From NCBI GenBank assembly GCA_007280515.1, contig QYPL01000014.1, positions 124,001 through 188,000 of the forward strand: a stretch of DNA of 64,000 nt. The letters run 5' to 3'. The translations under genes were made by a program, and so were the position numbers. The notes under the pieces are model-generated. The model saw only the letters and a list, made by a program, of their open reading frames with translations. It was not told the origin of the DNA and did not search any database. Below are positions 42,237 through 51,176 of this stretch, one piece after another. How positions within the stretch are numbered: position 1 is the stretch's first letter; each line of letters starts with the position of its first letter. This DNA comes from Sediminibacterium sp. (GTDB lineage: Bacteria > Bacteroidota > Bacteroidia > Chitinophagales > Chitinophagaceae).

Positions 42237-45200
42237 TTATTTACTTGCTACTAATTTTGATTTTTGTTCTGCTAATGCTTTTTTATAATCAGAAGGAAAC
42301 ACTTTCACAAACTGTTTTAATTGATTGTCAAAATCGGCTATAATAAATTTAGCAATGGTACTTCCTGTTTTGTCAAAATGCGCTTGAATTAATTTTTTAA
42401 GCAAAACTTCATCCTCTTTATCTGCTAATTCTAATTCTACCATTTCTTTATTACACAATACTTCAAAATTATTTTCTACATCATATACAAATGCAATACC
42501 ACCGCTCATGCCTGCTGCAAAATTTCTACCTGTCTTACCTAATATTATGGCTACACCTCCTGTCATATACTCACAACCATGATCACCAATTCCTTCTACT
42601 ACCACGGTGGCGCCAGAATTACGCACAGCAAACCTTTCGCCTGCCTTTCCTCTTATATAGGCAATACCACTAGTGGCACCGTATAGAGCAACATTGCCAA
42701 TAATAATATTTTCTTCTGGTACAAAACTTGCTTTTTTATCGGGGTATACAATTAACTGCGCACCACTTAATCCTTTTCCAAAATAATCATTAGCATCGCC
42801 TTCTAATTCTAAGGTTACACCCTTGGTATTAAAGGCGCCAAAGCTTTGTCCTGCGGTTCCTTTAAAATTAAAGTGAATGGTATCTTCTGGTAAACCTTCT
42901 GCTTTGTAAATTTTCGTTATTTCATTAGAAACAATGGTACCAGTAGTACGATCGGTATTTTTAATAGGGAATGAAGCTTTTACTTTTTCTTTCTTTTCAA
43001 TAGCAGGTTTCGCAGCTGCTAGTAACTGCCAATCCAAGACTTCACTCATTAAATGATCCTGTGTTTCTGTTTGATATAAACCCACACCTGCTTCAGCAGG
43101 CTCTTTATATAATACATCGCTTAAATCTAAATTCTTATACTTCCAATGATGTATATTTTCACGCATAGTTAAGGCGTCTACCTGACCTACCATTTCATTA
43201 ATAGTACGGTAGCCTAATTCTGCCATAATTTCACGCAGCTCTTGCGTAATAAATTCAAAGAAACGTACCACATGGTCGGGGTCTCCCGTAAAACGTTTAC
43301 GTAATTCAGGGTCTTGCGTAGCCACACCCACTGGACAAGTATTCATATGACATTTACGCATCATAATACATCCTTCTACAATTAATGCAGCGGTTGCTAC
43401 GCCCCATTCTTCTGCACCTAATAAAGTAGCAATAGCAATATCTCGTCCTGTTTTCATTTGACCATCGGCTTGCACTACCACACGACTACGCAATTTATTT
43501 TTCACCAATGTTTGATGTGTTTCTGCTAATCCTAATTCCCATGGCAAACCTGCATGCTTAATAGAACTTAATGGAGAAGCGCCTGTACCTCCATCAAAAC
43601 CTGCAATTAAAACTACATCAGCTTTTGCCTTAGTTACCCCTGCAGCAATGGTGCCCACACCAGCTTTAGAAACTAATTTTACATTAATTCTGGCAGCACG
43701 GTTGGCATTTTTTAAATCAAATATGAGTTGTGATAAATCTTCAATCGAATAAATATCGTGATGCGGCGGAGGAGAAATTAAACCCACACCTGGAGTGGCA
43801 TGTCTTGTTTTGCCAATCCAATCATCTACTTTATATCCTGGCAATTGACCACCTTCACCGGGCTTTGCACCCTGTGCCATTTTTATTTGTAATTCATCTG
43901 CTTCAGATAAATAATAACTTGTAACCCCAAATCTTGCACTGGCTACTTGTTTAATGGAGCTTCGCATAGAATCACCGTTCGGTAATTTTTCATAACGAAT
44001 TTCATCTTCACCACCTTCACCTGTGTTAGATTTTCCACCCAATCGGTTCATGGCAATAGCAAGGGTAGTATGCGCCTCCCATGATATAGATCCAAAAGAC
44101 ATAGCCCCTGTTGCAAAACGTCTGTAAATTGCGCTAGCCGGTTCTACTTCGTCAATAGAAATTGATGGGCGACTAGGTTTAAAATCAAATAAGCCTCTTA
44201 GGGTACAAGCTTTCTCTGTTTGATCATTGACTAGCTTTGAATATTTTTTAAAGCTAGGATAATCATTCATTTTAGTAGACTGCTGTAATAAATGAATAGT
44301 TTGTGGATTGAATAAATGAAATTCACCACGACGCTTCCATTGATAAACTCCACCTTCAGTAAGCCTGTCCACTGGAGAAGATTTTTTAGCAAAGGCTAGT
44401 TCATGCTTGGCTAAAATTTCTTTTGCAATTTCATCTAAGCCCATTCCATCTATACGAGAAGTAGCGCCTGTAAAATGACGGTTCACTACCTCTTTATTAA
44501 TTCCAATAATTTCAAAAATTTGTGCTCCTTGATAAGATTGTAAAGTAGAGATACCCATTTTAGAGAATACTTTATACAATCCTTCATTCACCGCTTTAAT
44601 ATAATTTTTCTTTAATTTCTCGGAGTCGTGGTCTGATTTAATTTTATCGTGCAATTTCATATCCCGAATAGTAGAGAGTGCCATGTAGGGGTTAATAGCT
44701 GTGGCACCAAAGCCAATCAAACATGCATAATGGTGTACTTCCCAAACATCGCCTGCCTCTACAATTATACCTACTTTGCCTCTTAATCCTTTTCTAATTA
44801 AATGGTGATGCACACTTGCGCAAGCAAGCAGTGTTGGAATAGCAGCATGTTCAGAATCGATGGAGCGGTCTGTTAAAATAATAACTTCAAATCCGTCTTC
44901 TACTGCGTCCACTGCATAACGGCATAAACGATCTAATCCTTTTTTCAAAGAACCTTCTTGGCCATCTGCTCTAAAATAACATTGTAATGTTTTGGCTTGG
45001 AACACACCTGTATCAATACTTCTAATTTTCTCTAATTCGTGGTTGTTTAAAATAGGATGTTTTAAAGCAACGCAGTGACTAGCCATTGGGTCTTCTGTCA
45101 ATAAATTTCCTTGGCTTCCCACAAAAGTAGCAAGTGACATGACCATTCTTTCACGAATAGGATCAATGGGTGGGTTGGTTACTTGTGCAAATAATTGCTT

Positions 45201-46760
45201 AAAGTAACTAGTAATATGTTGAGGTTGGTCGCTCAATACTGCTAATGGCGTATCGGTACCCATTGAACCAATAGGTTCTTTGCCATCAGTGGCCATGGGT
45301 GTAATGATATTTTCTAAATCCTCTTTGGTATAACCAAATGCTTTTTGGTATTTAAAAATTTGATCGTGTTCTAAATGGGTGAATTGAATTCTGGGTTCAG
45401 GTAATTCTTCTAAACGAATTTTATATTTATTCAACCAATCTGCGTAAGGTTGTTGCGCGCAAATATTTTGTTTTAAATCGGTATCGCTAATAATTTTACC
45501 TGCTTCCATATCTACTACAAACATTTTACCAGGCTGTAAACGACCTTTTTCAATAATAGTAGAAGGGTCAATAGGTAGAACACCTGTTTCTGATGCCATA
45601 ATAACACGGTCGTCATTGGTGACGCAGTAGCGTGAAGGCCTTAAACCATTTCTATCTAAAGTGGCACCAATCATTTTTCCATCAGTGAAGGAAATAGAAG
45701 CAGGGCCGTCCCAAGGTTCCATAAACGCTGCATGAAATTCGTAGAAAGCTTTTTTCACAGGATCCATTAATTCATTGCCATCCCAAGCTTCAGGAATGAG
45801 CATCATCATTACATGGGGTAAAGAGCGGCCCGATAAAGTAAGTAGCTCAATAACATTGTCTAAACAAGCAGAGTCTGATTGGCCATTGTTGACAACGGGT
45901 AAAATCATTTCTAATTCTTCCTTAGAAAAATAGGGAGAGAAAAAACTAGACTCATTGGATCTTAACCAATTTAAATTTCCTTGTAAGGTGTTAATTTCTC
46001 CGTTGTGTGCAATATATCTGAAGGGTTGTGCTAATTTCCAGGAAGGAAAAGTATTAGTGGCAAAACGAGAATGCACTAAACCAAAAGCAGAGACCACTCG
46101 CTTGTCGCTTAAATCGGGGAAATATTCTCTTACTTGATGACTTGTTAATTGTCCTTTGTATACTATTACTCTTTGAGATAAAGAGGCCATATAAAAACCA
46201 ATGGCTTCCTTTTTGATAGAATTATTTATGGTATGAGAGGCGTAATTTTTTAAAACAAAAAGTTTTCTTTCAAAATCTTCTGGGTTGCTGATATGATCGG
46301 GTTTTTTTAAAAATACTTGTTCCATTGCAGGCTCTACCGATAAAGCAGAAGGGCCAATGGTAGCTCTGTTAACGGGTACTTTTCTATAACCAATAATTTC
46401 AATACCTAATTTTTCAGCAGCCCTTGCAAAAATTTCTTTACACTCAGTAACAATTGATTTATGGGAAGGGAAAAATATAAATCCAACACCATATTCATTT
46501 AAGTCGGGCAGGTGAATGCCTTGTTGTAATAATTCATCAAAGAAAAATTCATGCGGAATTTGAATCATGATACCTGCACCATCCCCGGTATTAATTTCAC
46601 AACCGCAGGCTCCACGGTGTTCCATATTTTCTAAAATAGTTAGACCATCAATTACATGCTGATGTGATTTTACACCTTTGATATTAGCAACAAATCCAAT
46701 ACCACATGCGTCGTGTTCATAAGCAGGATCGTATAATCCTAATTGTTCTTTTTTCGTCAT
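42237..46760 (-). CDS. gltB: Glutamate synthase large (alpha) subunit
   Basis: A 1507-residue enzyme, full length for the bacterial alpha subunit. It turns glutamine and 2-oxoglutarate into two glutamates. After a short propeptide the nucleophile is C19 in DACGIGFVANIKG. The class II amidotransferase domain runs to about 430, then a central domain, the FMN-binding synthase domain (about 830-1200) and the C-terminal right-handed beta-helix. The 3Fe-4S motif CHMNTCPVG is at about 1130. With gltD and amt this gives ammonium uptake and assimilation in one group. Confidence 0.96.
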   Translation of the reverse strand: MTKKEQLGLYDPAYEHDACGIGFVANIKGVKSHQHVIDGLTILENMEHRGACGCEINTGDGAGIMIQIPHEFFFDELLQQGIHLPDLNEYGVGFIFFPSHKSIVTECKEIFARAAEKLGIEIIGYRKVPVNRATIGPSALSVEPAMEQVFLKKPDHISNPEDFERKLFVLKNYASHTINNSIKKEAIGFYMASLSQRVIVYKGQLTSHQVREYFPDLSDKRVVSAFGLVHSRFATNTFPSWKLAQPFRYIAHNGEINTLQGNLNWLRSNESSFFSPYFSKEELEMILPVVNNGQSDSACLDNVIELLTLSGRSLPHVMMMLIPEAWDGNELMDPVKKAFYEFHAAFMEPWDGPASISFTDGKMIGATLDRNGLRPSRYCVTNDDRVIMASETGVLPIDPSTIIEKGRLQPGKMFVVDMEAGKIISDTDLKQNICAQQPYADWLNKYKIRLEELPEPRIQFTHLEHDQIFKYQKAFGYTKEDLENIITPMATDGKEPIGSMGTDTPLAVLSDQPQHITSYFKQLFAQVTNPPIDPIRERMVMSLATFVGSQGNLLTEDPMASHCVALKHPILNNHELEKIRSIDTGVFQAKTLQCYFRADGQEGSLKKGLDRLCRYAVDAVEDGFEVIILTDRSIDSEHAAIPTLLACASVHHHLIRKGLRGKVGIIVEAGDVWEVHHYACLIGFGATAINPYMALSTIRDMKLHDKIKSDHDSEKLKKNYIKAVNEGLYKVFSKMGISTLQSYQGAQIFEIIGINKEVVNRHFTGATSRIDGMGLDEIAKEILAKHELAFAKKSSPVDRLTEGGVYQWKRRGEFHLFNPQTIHLLQQSTKMNDYPSFKKYSKLVNDQTEKACTLRGLFDFKPSRPSISIDEVEPASAIYRRFATGAMSFGSISWEAHTTLAIAMNRLGGKSNTGEGGEDEIRYEKLPNGDSMRSSIKQVASARFGVTSYYLSEADELQIKMAQGAKPGEGGQLPGYKVDDWIGKTRHATPGVGLISPPPHHDIYSIEDLSQLIFDLKNANRAARINVKLVSKAGVGTIAAGVTKAKADVVLIAGFDGGTGASPLSSIKHAGLPWELGLAETHQTLVKNKLRSRVVVQADGQMKTGRDIAIATLLGAEEWGVATAALIVEGCIMMRKCHMNTCPVGVATQDPELRKRFTGDPDHVVRFFEFITQELREIMAELGYRTINEMVGQVDALTMRENIHHWKYKNLDLSDVLYKEPAEAGVGLYQTETQDHLMSEVLDWQLLAAAKPAIEKKEKVKASFPIKNTDRTTGTIVSNEITKIYKAEGLPEDTIHFNFKGTAGQSFGAFNTKGVTLELEGDANDYFGKGLSGAQLIVYPDKKASFVPEENIIIGNVALYGATSGIAYIRGKAGERFAVRNSGATVVVEGIGDHGCEYMTGGVAIILGKTGRNFAAGMSGGIAFVYDVENNFEVLCNKEMVELELADKEDEVLLKKLIQAHFDKTGSTIAKFIIADFDNQLKQFVKVFPSDYKKALAEQKSKLVASK

Positions 46761-46972
46761 TTACAACTAGTTGTTTTTAGGGAAACCCTATTCGATTAGC
46801 GGTTCGTTTGAAATTACGAAAAAACAAGTATTTTTTATAGCAGAATCTCAAAAAATTTATTAACCATTTAATACTGTTTAAAGAATTAAACCAATTAGTT
46901 GAAATTTATATAATAACGAACGTTAGCAATTATTTTTTGGAATGAAATCTAAAATCAAATCAGTAAGTGAAA

Positions 46973-47782
46973 TCAAATATGATCGACTCTTAATGAAGCC
47001 GCATCTGTTGGAGATTCTATCTTGGTTCCCTTGGGGAAGATGCCAAATAATGAACTGCCCGAACCACTCATGCTTGCATAAATGGCTCCTTGCCTGTATA
47101 AATTATTTTTGAATGTTTCTAATGAGGGATGTGCTTTGAAAACAGGGGCTTCGAAATCATTGATTAACTCAGCCTTCCAAGTTTCAATGGGTTGCTTAAT
47201 AATAGTTGCAATAGATTTTTCTTTTACAGAAGGGTTTAATTGTTGAAATGCCCAAGACGTAGCAATATGAATGCCAGGATGTATTAAAGCAATAGTATAA
47301 TTACTTAAATCAATGGCGATGGGCTCCAGTATTTCGCCTCTTCCAGTGGCATGACAGGCTTTGTTGAAAATAAAAAAAGGACAATCGCTTCCAAGTTGTG
47401 CAGCGTAGTTCAGTAGCTGTTCTTTAGATAAATTTAAATTAAATAAAGTATTGAGTATTTTTAAAACAGTCGTTCCATCGCCAGAGCCGCCGCCTAAACC
47501 CGCACCCATGGGTATGTTTTTGTGTAAGTGTATTTGAACATTACTCATTTGGGGAAAATCGGCTTTTAATAATTGGTAGGCTTTAACGCATAAATTATTA
47601 GAAGTATCACCTGGAATAGAAATACCTGTATGGAAAAAGGCAAATGATTTTGCTGGAACGAGTTCTACAATATCATGAAGGGCTACAGGATAAAAAACAG
47701 TTTCTAATGCATGAAAACCATCTGCTCTTTTTTCTAAGATAGATAAGCCTATATTAATTTTGCAAGGAGAAAATTGAATCAT
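46973..47782 (-). CDS. ispE: 4-diphosphocytidyl-2-C-methyl-D-erythritol kinase
   Basis: A 269-residue GHMP kinase of the non-mevalonate isoprenoid pathway. The N-terminal PCKINIGLSIL has the catalytic lysine K8. The glycine-rich ATP loop is NIPMGAGLGGGSGDGTTV (about 89-106), containing the catalytic-position aspartate D102. A C-terminal GSGSSLFGIF completes the fold. It starts three bases after the nuclease-domain gene's stop, and is followed by a 212-base region before gltB's start lies upstream in the other direction of reading. Confidence 0.93.
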   Translation of the reverse strand: MIQFSPCKINIGLSILEKRADGFHALETVFYPVALHDIVELVPAKSFAFFHTGISIPGDTSNNLCVKAYQLLKADFPQMSNVQIHLHKNIPMGAGLGGGSGDGTTVLKILNTLFNLNLSKEQLLNYAAQLGSDCPFFIFNKACHATGRGEILEPIAIDLSNYTIALIHPGIHIATSWAFQQLNPSVKEKSIATIIKQPIETWKAELINDFEAPVFKAHPSLETFKNNLYRQGAIYASMSGSGSSLFGIFPKGTKIESPTDAASLRVDHI

Positions 47783-47785
47783 TAG

Positions 47786-48376
47786 CTATGATTTCTTTTG
47801 CGCAGTTTTCTTATTGATTTCATCGCGAATATCAATAGCGCGGATATAGTCTTCTTGTTCTAAAACTTCTTGTAATAATTTATTTAATTCAACCAAAGAC
47901 ATATTTGTTAAGTCGTTAGCTACTGGATCGGCAGTAATTGTAGTGGGCGTAATATTTTTCTCTGCGTTTTCGTTTTCTAAACCTGCTTGTTCCAAAATAT
48001 TGGAGTACACATAGATAGGACAACCAAAACGAACTGCCAAGGCAAGTGCATCACTAGTTCTGCTATCAATTTCAATAGTGTCATTGGCGGTAAAGCAAAC
48101 TAATTTGGAATAAAAAATACCTTCTTGTAAATCACATATATATACTTCCTGTAATTGAATATCAAAGGCAGTCATAAAATTTTTCATTAAGTCGTGTGTG
48201 AGTGGGCGAGAAGGGTGCATATTCTCTAGAGCAACCGCAATGGCCTGGGCTTCGAAGCCACCAATAACAATGGGCAGTCGGCGCAGCCCGTTCACCTCTC
48301 CTAAAATAACTGCATAGGAGTTAGATTGGGTGATGCTATGTGATAAAGCCACTATTTCAAGTTCAATTTTCTGCAT
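47786..48376 (-). CDS. Bifunctional nuclease (BFN/DUF151) domain protein with UVR motif
   Basis: About 196 residues. The BFN domain is at 1-130 (NSYAVILGEVNGLRRLPIVI; RPLTHDLMKNFM; RTSDALALAVRFGCPIYVY). A C-terminal UvrB/UvrC interaction-like helix pair (VELNKLLQEVLEQEDYIRAI) is at about 160-190. Plant and bacterial BFN proteins cut single-stranded DNA and RNA. The UVR motif suggests contact with the excision repair or Clp-type machinery, which is inferred. The longest frame starts at TTG 48397 inside a promoter box; ATG 48376 is chosen. Confidence 0.85.
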   Translation of the reverse strand: MQKIELEIVALSHSITQSNSYAVILGEVNGLRRLPIVIGGFEAQAIAVALENMHPSRPLTHDLMKNFMTAFDIQLQEVYICDLQEGIFYSKLVCFTANDTIEIDSRTSDALALAVRFGCPIYVYSNILEQAGLENENAEKNITPTTITADPVANDLTNMSLVELNKLLQEVLEQEDYIRAIDIRDEINKKTAQKKS

Positions 48377-48394
48377 AGGTTTACTTTGCTCCCC

Positions 48395-48402
48395 CAAAGT
48401 TA
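48395..48402 (-). promoter_or_regulatory. -7 promoter box for the BFN-ispE pair
   Basis: TAACTTTG on the minus strand matches TAnnTTTG, 18 bases before ATG 48376. The TTG at 48397 is its tail. Confidence 0.55.
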
Positions 48403-48412
48403 AATAATTATG

Positions 48413-49375
48413 CTATGCGGTTGACTTCATTTTTAAAATAGCTGAAGTGAGGGCTGGTACCACTTCAAAGGCGTCTCCAACAACTCCATAATCGGCCGCT
48501 TTAAAAAATGGTGCTTCGGGGTCTTTGTTAATTACCACAATAGTTTTACTTCTATTCACCCCGGCCAAATGTTGAATGGCGCCTGAAATACCAATAGCTA
48601 TATATAAGTTTGGGGCAATTTGAATTCCCGTTTGACCCACATGTTCATGGTGAGGTCTCCAATCTGAGTCTGATACAGGGCGGCTACAAGCGGTAGAGGC
48701 ACCAAGAGCCTTGGCAAGATCTAATAAAATATTCCAATGCTCAGGTCCTTTTAAACCACGACCTCCACTTACCACTAGGTTAGCTTCTGTTAATGGAATC
48801 TCACCTTCTATTTTATCTACTTTAGTAATTTTAATAGAAGGGGCAGGTACTGAAATATTTATTTCTTCTATAGTGGCGCTAGTATCATAATCAACTAGGC
48901 CAAAACTATTTTGATTAATGGCAATAACTTTTATAGCTGTTTCAATTTGAATAGAGGCAAAGGCCTTGCCTGAAAAAACAGTTTTAGTGACTACAAAACC
49001 ATTTTCTGTATTGGGTAAACTAGAAGCACCCGTTACTATACCTGCCTCTAATTTTACAGCTACTGCTGGCGCAATGGCCTTACCATTTATATTATGTGCA
49101 AAAACAACTACTGTGGCATTTGCATTTTTAGCAGCAGTCGCAATTAAGGTAGAATGTAATTTCACATCTAAACTATTAAGGCTTTCATTTTTTAGATGAT
49201 ACACTTTTTGGGCACCATGCTTTCCTAAGTCTGCAAGGTTATTTTGCACCGTGCCTAAAATTAAAGCAGTTACATCGCAGCCTAATTGTTTTGCAAGCGC
49301 TGCGCCGTAAGACATGGCTTCTAAGGAAGACTTTTTTATTTGTTGATCGGCCTGATCTATATATACTAGTACCAT
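48413..49375 (-). CDS. etfA: Electron transfer flavoprotein alpha subunit
   Basis: A 320-residue FAD-binding subunit. The C-terminal FAD domain is intact: VSGGRGLKGPEHWNILLDLA (about 202-221), GASTACSRPVSDSDW, HEHVGQTGIQIAPNLYIAIG (with the characteristic QTG motif) and a KTIVVINKDPEAPFFKAADY end. It accepts electrons from acyl-CoA dehydrogenases with EtfB and passes them to ETF-quinone oxidoreductase. etfB lies 20 bases upstream on the same strand. Confidence 0.95.
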   Translation of the reverse strand: MVLVYIDQADQQIKKSSLEAMSYGAALAKQLGCDVTALILGTVQNNLADLGKHGAQKVYHLKNESLNSLDVKLHSTLIATAAKNANATVVVFAHNINGKAIAPAVAVKLEAGIVTGASSLPNTENGFVVTKTVFSGKAFASIQIETAIKVIAINQNSFGLVDYDTSATIEEINISVPAPSIKITKVDKIEGEIPLTEANLVVSGGRGLKGPEHWNILLDLAKALGASTACSRPVSDSDWRPHHEHVGQTGIQIAPNLYIAIGISGAIQHLAGVNRSKTIVVINKDPEAPFFKAADYGVVGDAFEVVPALTSAILKMKSTA

Positions 49376-49395
49376 AGAATATTTTTTTAATGCTG

Positions 49396-50139
49396 TTAAA
49401 TAACTTTTGCTTCTTCTTTTAATAATTTTACTAATTCATCCATATTCGTAGGGTCTACTAATTTCACGCCTGACTTTGCTAATGGACTTTCAAATTTTTT
49501 GATACTTGTTCTGGCGATAGTTTCAATAGGTTCAACTACTTTTAAAGGTTTAGTGCGGGCTGCCATAATGCCTCTCATATTCGGAATTCTTTGTTCAGCC
49601 ATTCCTTTTTGACAACTTATCACTAAGGGTAAATTCACTTCGCAGGTTTCTTCTCCGCCTTCAATTTCTCTTCTCACAGTGGCTGTGTTTCCATTCAAAT
49701 CCAATTGATTGGCTAAGGAAACAAAAGGAAAATCTAAAATTGCCGATAACATCGATCCAATAGAAGCGCTATTGTAATCAATGGTTTCTTTTCCTGTAAA
49801 AATTAGTTCATAACTACCTTCTTTGGCAATGGTAGCAATTTGTTTGGCTACATAAAAAGAGTCATTACTATTACTATTCACTCTAATGGCTTCGTCACCA
49901 CCTAATGCTAATGCTTTTCTAATAATAGGCTCAGCATCTGCTAAGCCCACTGTTACTAAATGAATAATAGTACTTGCGTCTTTTTCTTTTAATTCAATGG
50001 CTTTTACTAAAGCATACCATTCGTCATAAGGGTTGATAATCCACTGCACTCCATTTTCATCGAACTTTGTATTACCTTCGGTGAAGGCAATTTTAGCAGT
50101 CGTATCGGGTGTTTTACTAATACAAACTAAGATTTTCAT
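49396..50139 (-). CDS. etfB: Electron transfer flavoprotein beta subunit
   Basis: A 247-residue AMP-binding partner of EtfA. The family features are the N-terminal KILVCISKTPDTTAKIAF, NPYDEWYALVKAIELKEKD, TGKETIDYNSASIGSMLSAI and the C-terminal recognition loop LPLVISCQKGMAEQRIPNMR. It is the first gene of the etfB-etfA pair; the BFN-ispE genes continue on the same strand 15 to 37 bases after etfA but have their own promoter box. Confidence 0.95.
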   Translation of the reverse strand: MKILVCISKTPDTTAKIAFTEGNTKFDENGVQWIINPYDEWYALVKAIELKEKDASTIIHLVTVGLADAEPIIRKALALGGDEAIRVNSNSNDSFYVAKQIATIAKEGSYELIFTGKETIDYNSASIGSMLSAILDFPFVSLANQLDLNGNTATVRREIEGGEETCEVNLPLVISCQKGMAEQRIPNMRGIMAARTKPLKVVEPIETIARTSIKKFESPLAKSGVKLVDPTNMDELVKLLKEEAKVI

Positions 50140-50183
50140 GATCGCTAATTTTGTTAAATTGTTAGTTGTCTATGCAACTAATG

Positions 50184-50191
50184 CAAATATA
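50184..50191 (-). promoter_or_regulatory. -7 promoter box for etfB
   Basis: TATATTTG on the minus strand matches TAnnTTTG, 44 bases before the etfB ATG. The leader holds an inverted repeat, TAGTTG-N6-CAACTA (50163-50180), just after the expected transcription start. Confidence 0.5.
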
Positions 50192-50198
50192 AGTCAAG

Positions 50199-50510
50199 AT
50201 GCAACGAATAGAAAGAATTATTGAGTTTTTAAATCAACAACCTAAGGATAACTTTTTAAGACATGCCTTGGCCATGGAATATATTAAATTAGGGGAGGAC
50301 CCCAAGGCCCATGATTTACTGCTAGCCGTACTTACAGATTCCCCCGATTATATTGGGTCCTACTATCATTTTGCCAAATGTCTTGAGCGAATGGGTCAAA
50401 GGGAGCAGGCTATTATTTGGTATGAAAAAGGGATGGCGGCGGCTACATTAGCCAAGGACAATCATGCCTATAGTGAGTTACAGGGCGCTTACGACGAATT
50501 AATATATTAA
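50199..50510 (+). CDS. Small tetratricopeptide-repeat protein
   Basis: A 103-residue soluble helical protein with about two TPR-like motifs: FLRHALAMEYIKLGEDPKAH (about 20-40) and YYHFAKCLERMGQREQAIIW (about 55-75). TPRs mediate protein contacts; no partner is suggested by the context, where it is divergent from etfB and convergent with an unknown gene. The tail DNA after the stop is AT-rich with repeated TTATAATA. Confidence 0.75.
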   Translation: MQRIERIIEFLNQQPKDNFLRHALAMEYIKLGEDPKAHDLLLAVLTDSPDYIGSYYHFAKCLERMGQREQAIIWYEKGMAAATLAKDNHAYSELQGAYDELIY

Positions 50511-50586
50511 AATATTATATTATAATTGTCTCTTATAATAGTTACTTATAATAATTGTCCCTTCTTAGCATCATTCTATAATAATC

Positions 50587-51150
50587 CTATAATAATCTTT
50601 GAGAAATTTTGTCATCAATGAGTTGGAAAAAATCCTCGGGCTTAAATGTTCTCCAAGCAGGTATTTCCATTAGTTCAATGTAGCGGTTTAATTTTCTGAG
50701 TAAAAAATCGTGTTGGGCACCTTGGTGAAAATTAATTAAGACTGCCCAGCCATTTTCATCTGCTACTTCATCGTATAATTCCTCGTAATAGTCTTTGTCG
50801 CCACTATGAAAGTTGAAAACGCTTTCGGCAATCAAAATAAATTTATAAATACCTTCTTCCATTAATTTATCTAAGACTTCTCTTTTTAATTCCATGATAT
50901 CGTTCTCAATAGCATCGTTCCACTCGCCAATCATTTCAATAATAGCAAATTTTGCATCGTAGTCTGCAAAAAGAATTTTCAGGTATAAAGTTTTACTGCC
51001 GAACTCATCCCATTGAGGATGTATAAAATAATTATACACGGCTTGAGAAAATTCAAACTCGCTGTAAGTACGCCCAAAAAAAATAGATCTTGGATCTTCT
51101 TCTGCCATATATAAATGGCGCCAATGATAATGAGGTTCTATATCATGCAT
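50587..51150 (-). CDS. Conserved-looking acidic protein of unknown function
   Basis: A 187-residue soluble, acidic and aromatic-rich protein. It begins MHDIEPHYHWRHLYMAEEDP and contains blocks FADYDAKFAIIEMIGEWNDA and WAVLINFHQGAQHDFLLRKL. No signal peptide or membrane helix. I recall similar uncharacterised proteins in Bacteroidota but cannot name a family. It lies 26 bases downstream of the ATPase/kinase gene on the same strand, so coexpression is likely. Confidence 0.75.
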   Translation of the reverse strand: MHDIEPHYHWRHLYMAEEDPRSIFFGRTYSEFEFSQAVYNYFIHPQWDEFGSKTLYLKILFADYDAKFAIIEMIGEWNDAIENDIMELKREVLDKLMEEGIYKFILIAESVFNFHSGDKDYYEELYDEVADENGWAVLINFHQGAQHDFLLRKLNRYIELMEIPAWRTFKPEDFFQLIDDKISQRLL

Positions 51151-51176
51151 ATACTTAGCCAGCTGTAATTAAAAAG

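Noticed and set aside
46914-46925. TAACG-AA-CGTTA inverted repeat between ispE and gltB
   Set aside because: It is short, lies at the end side of ispE's neighbour region rather than at a promoter box, and is expected by chance in AT-rich DNA.
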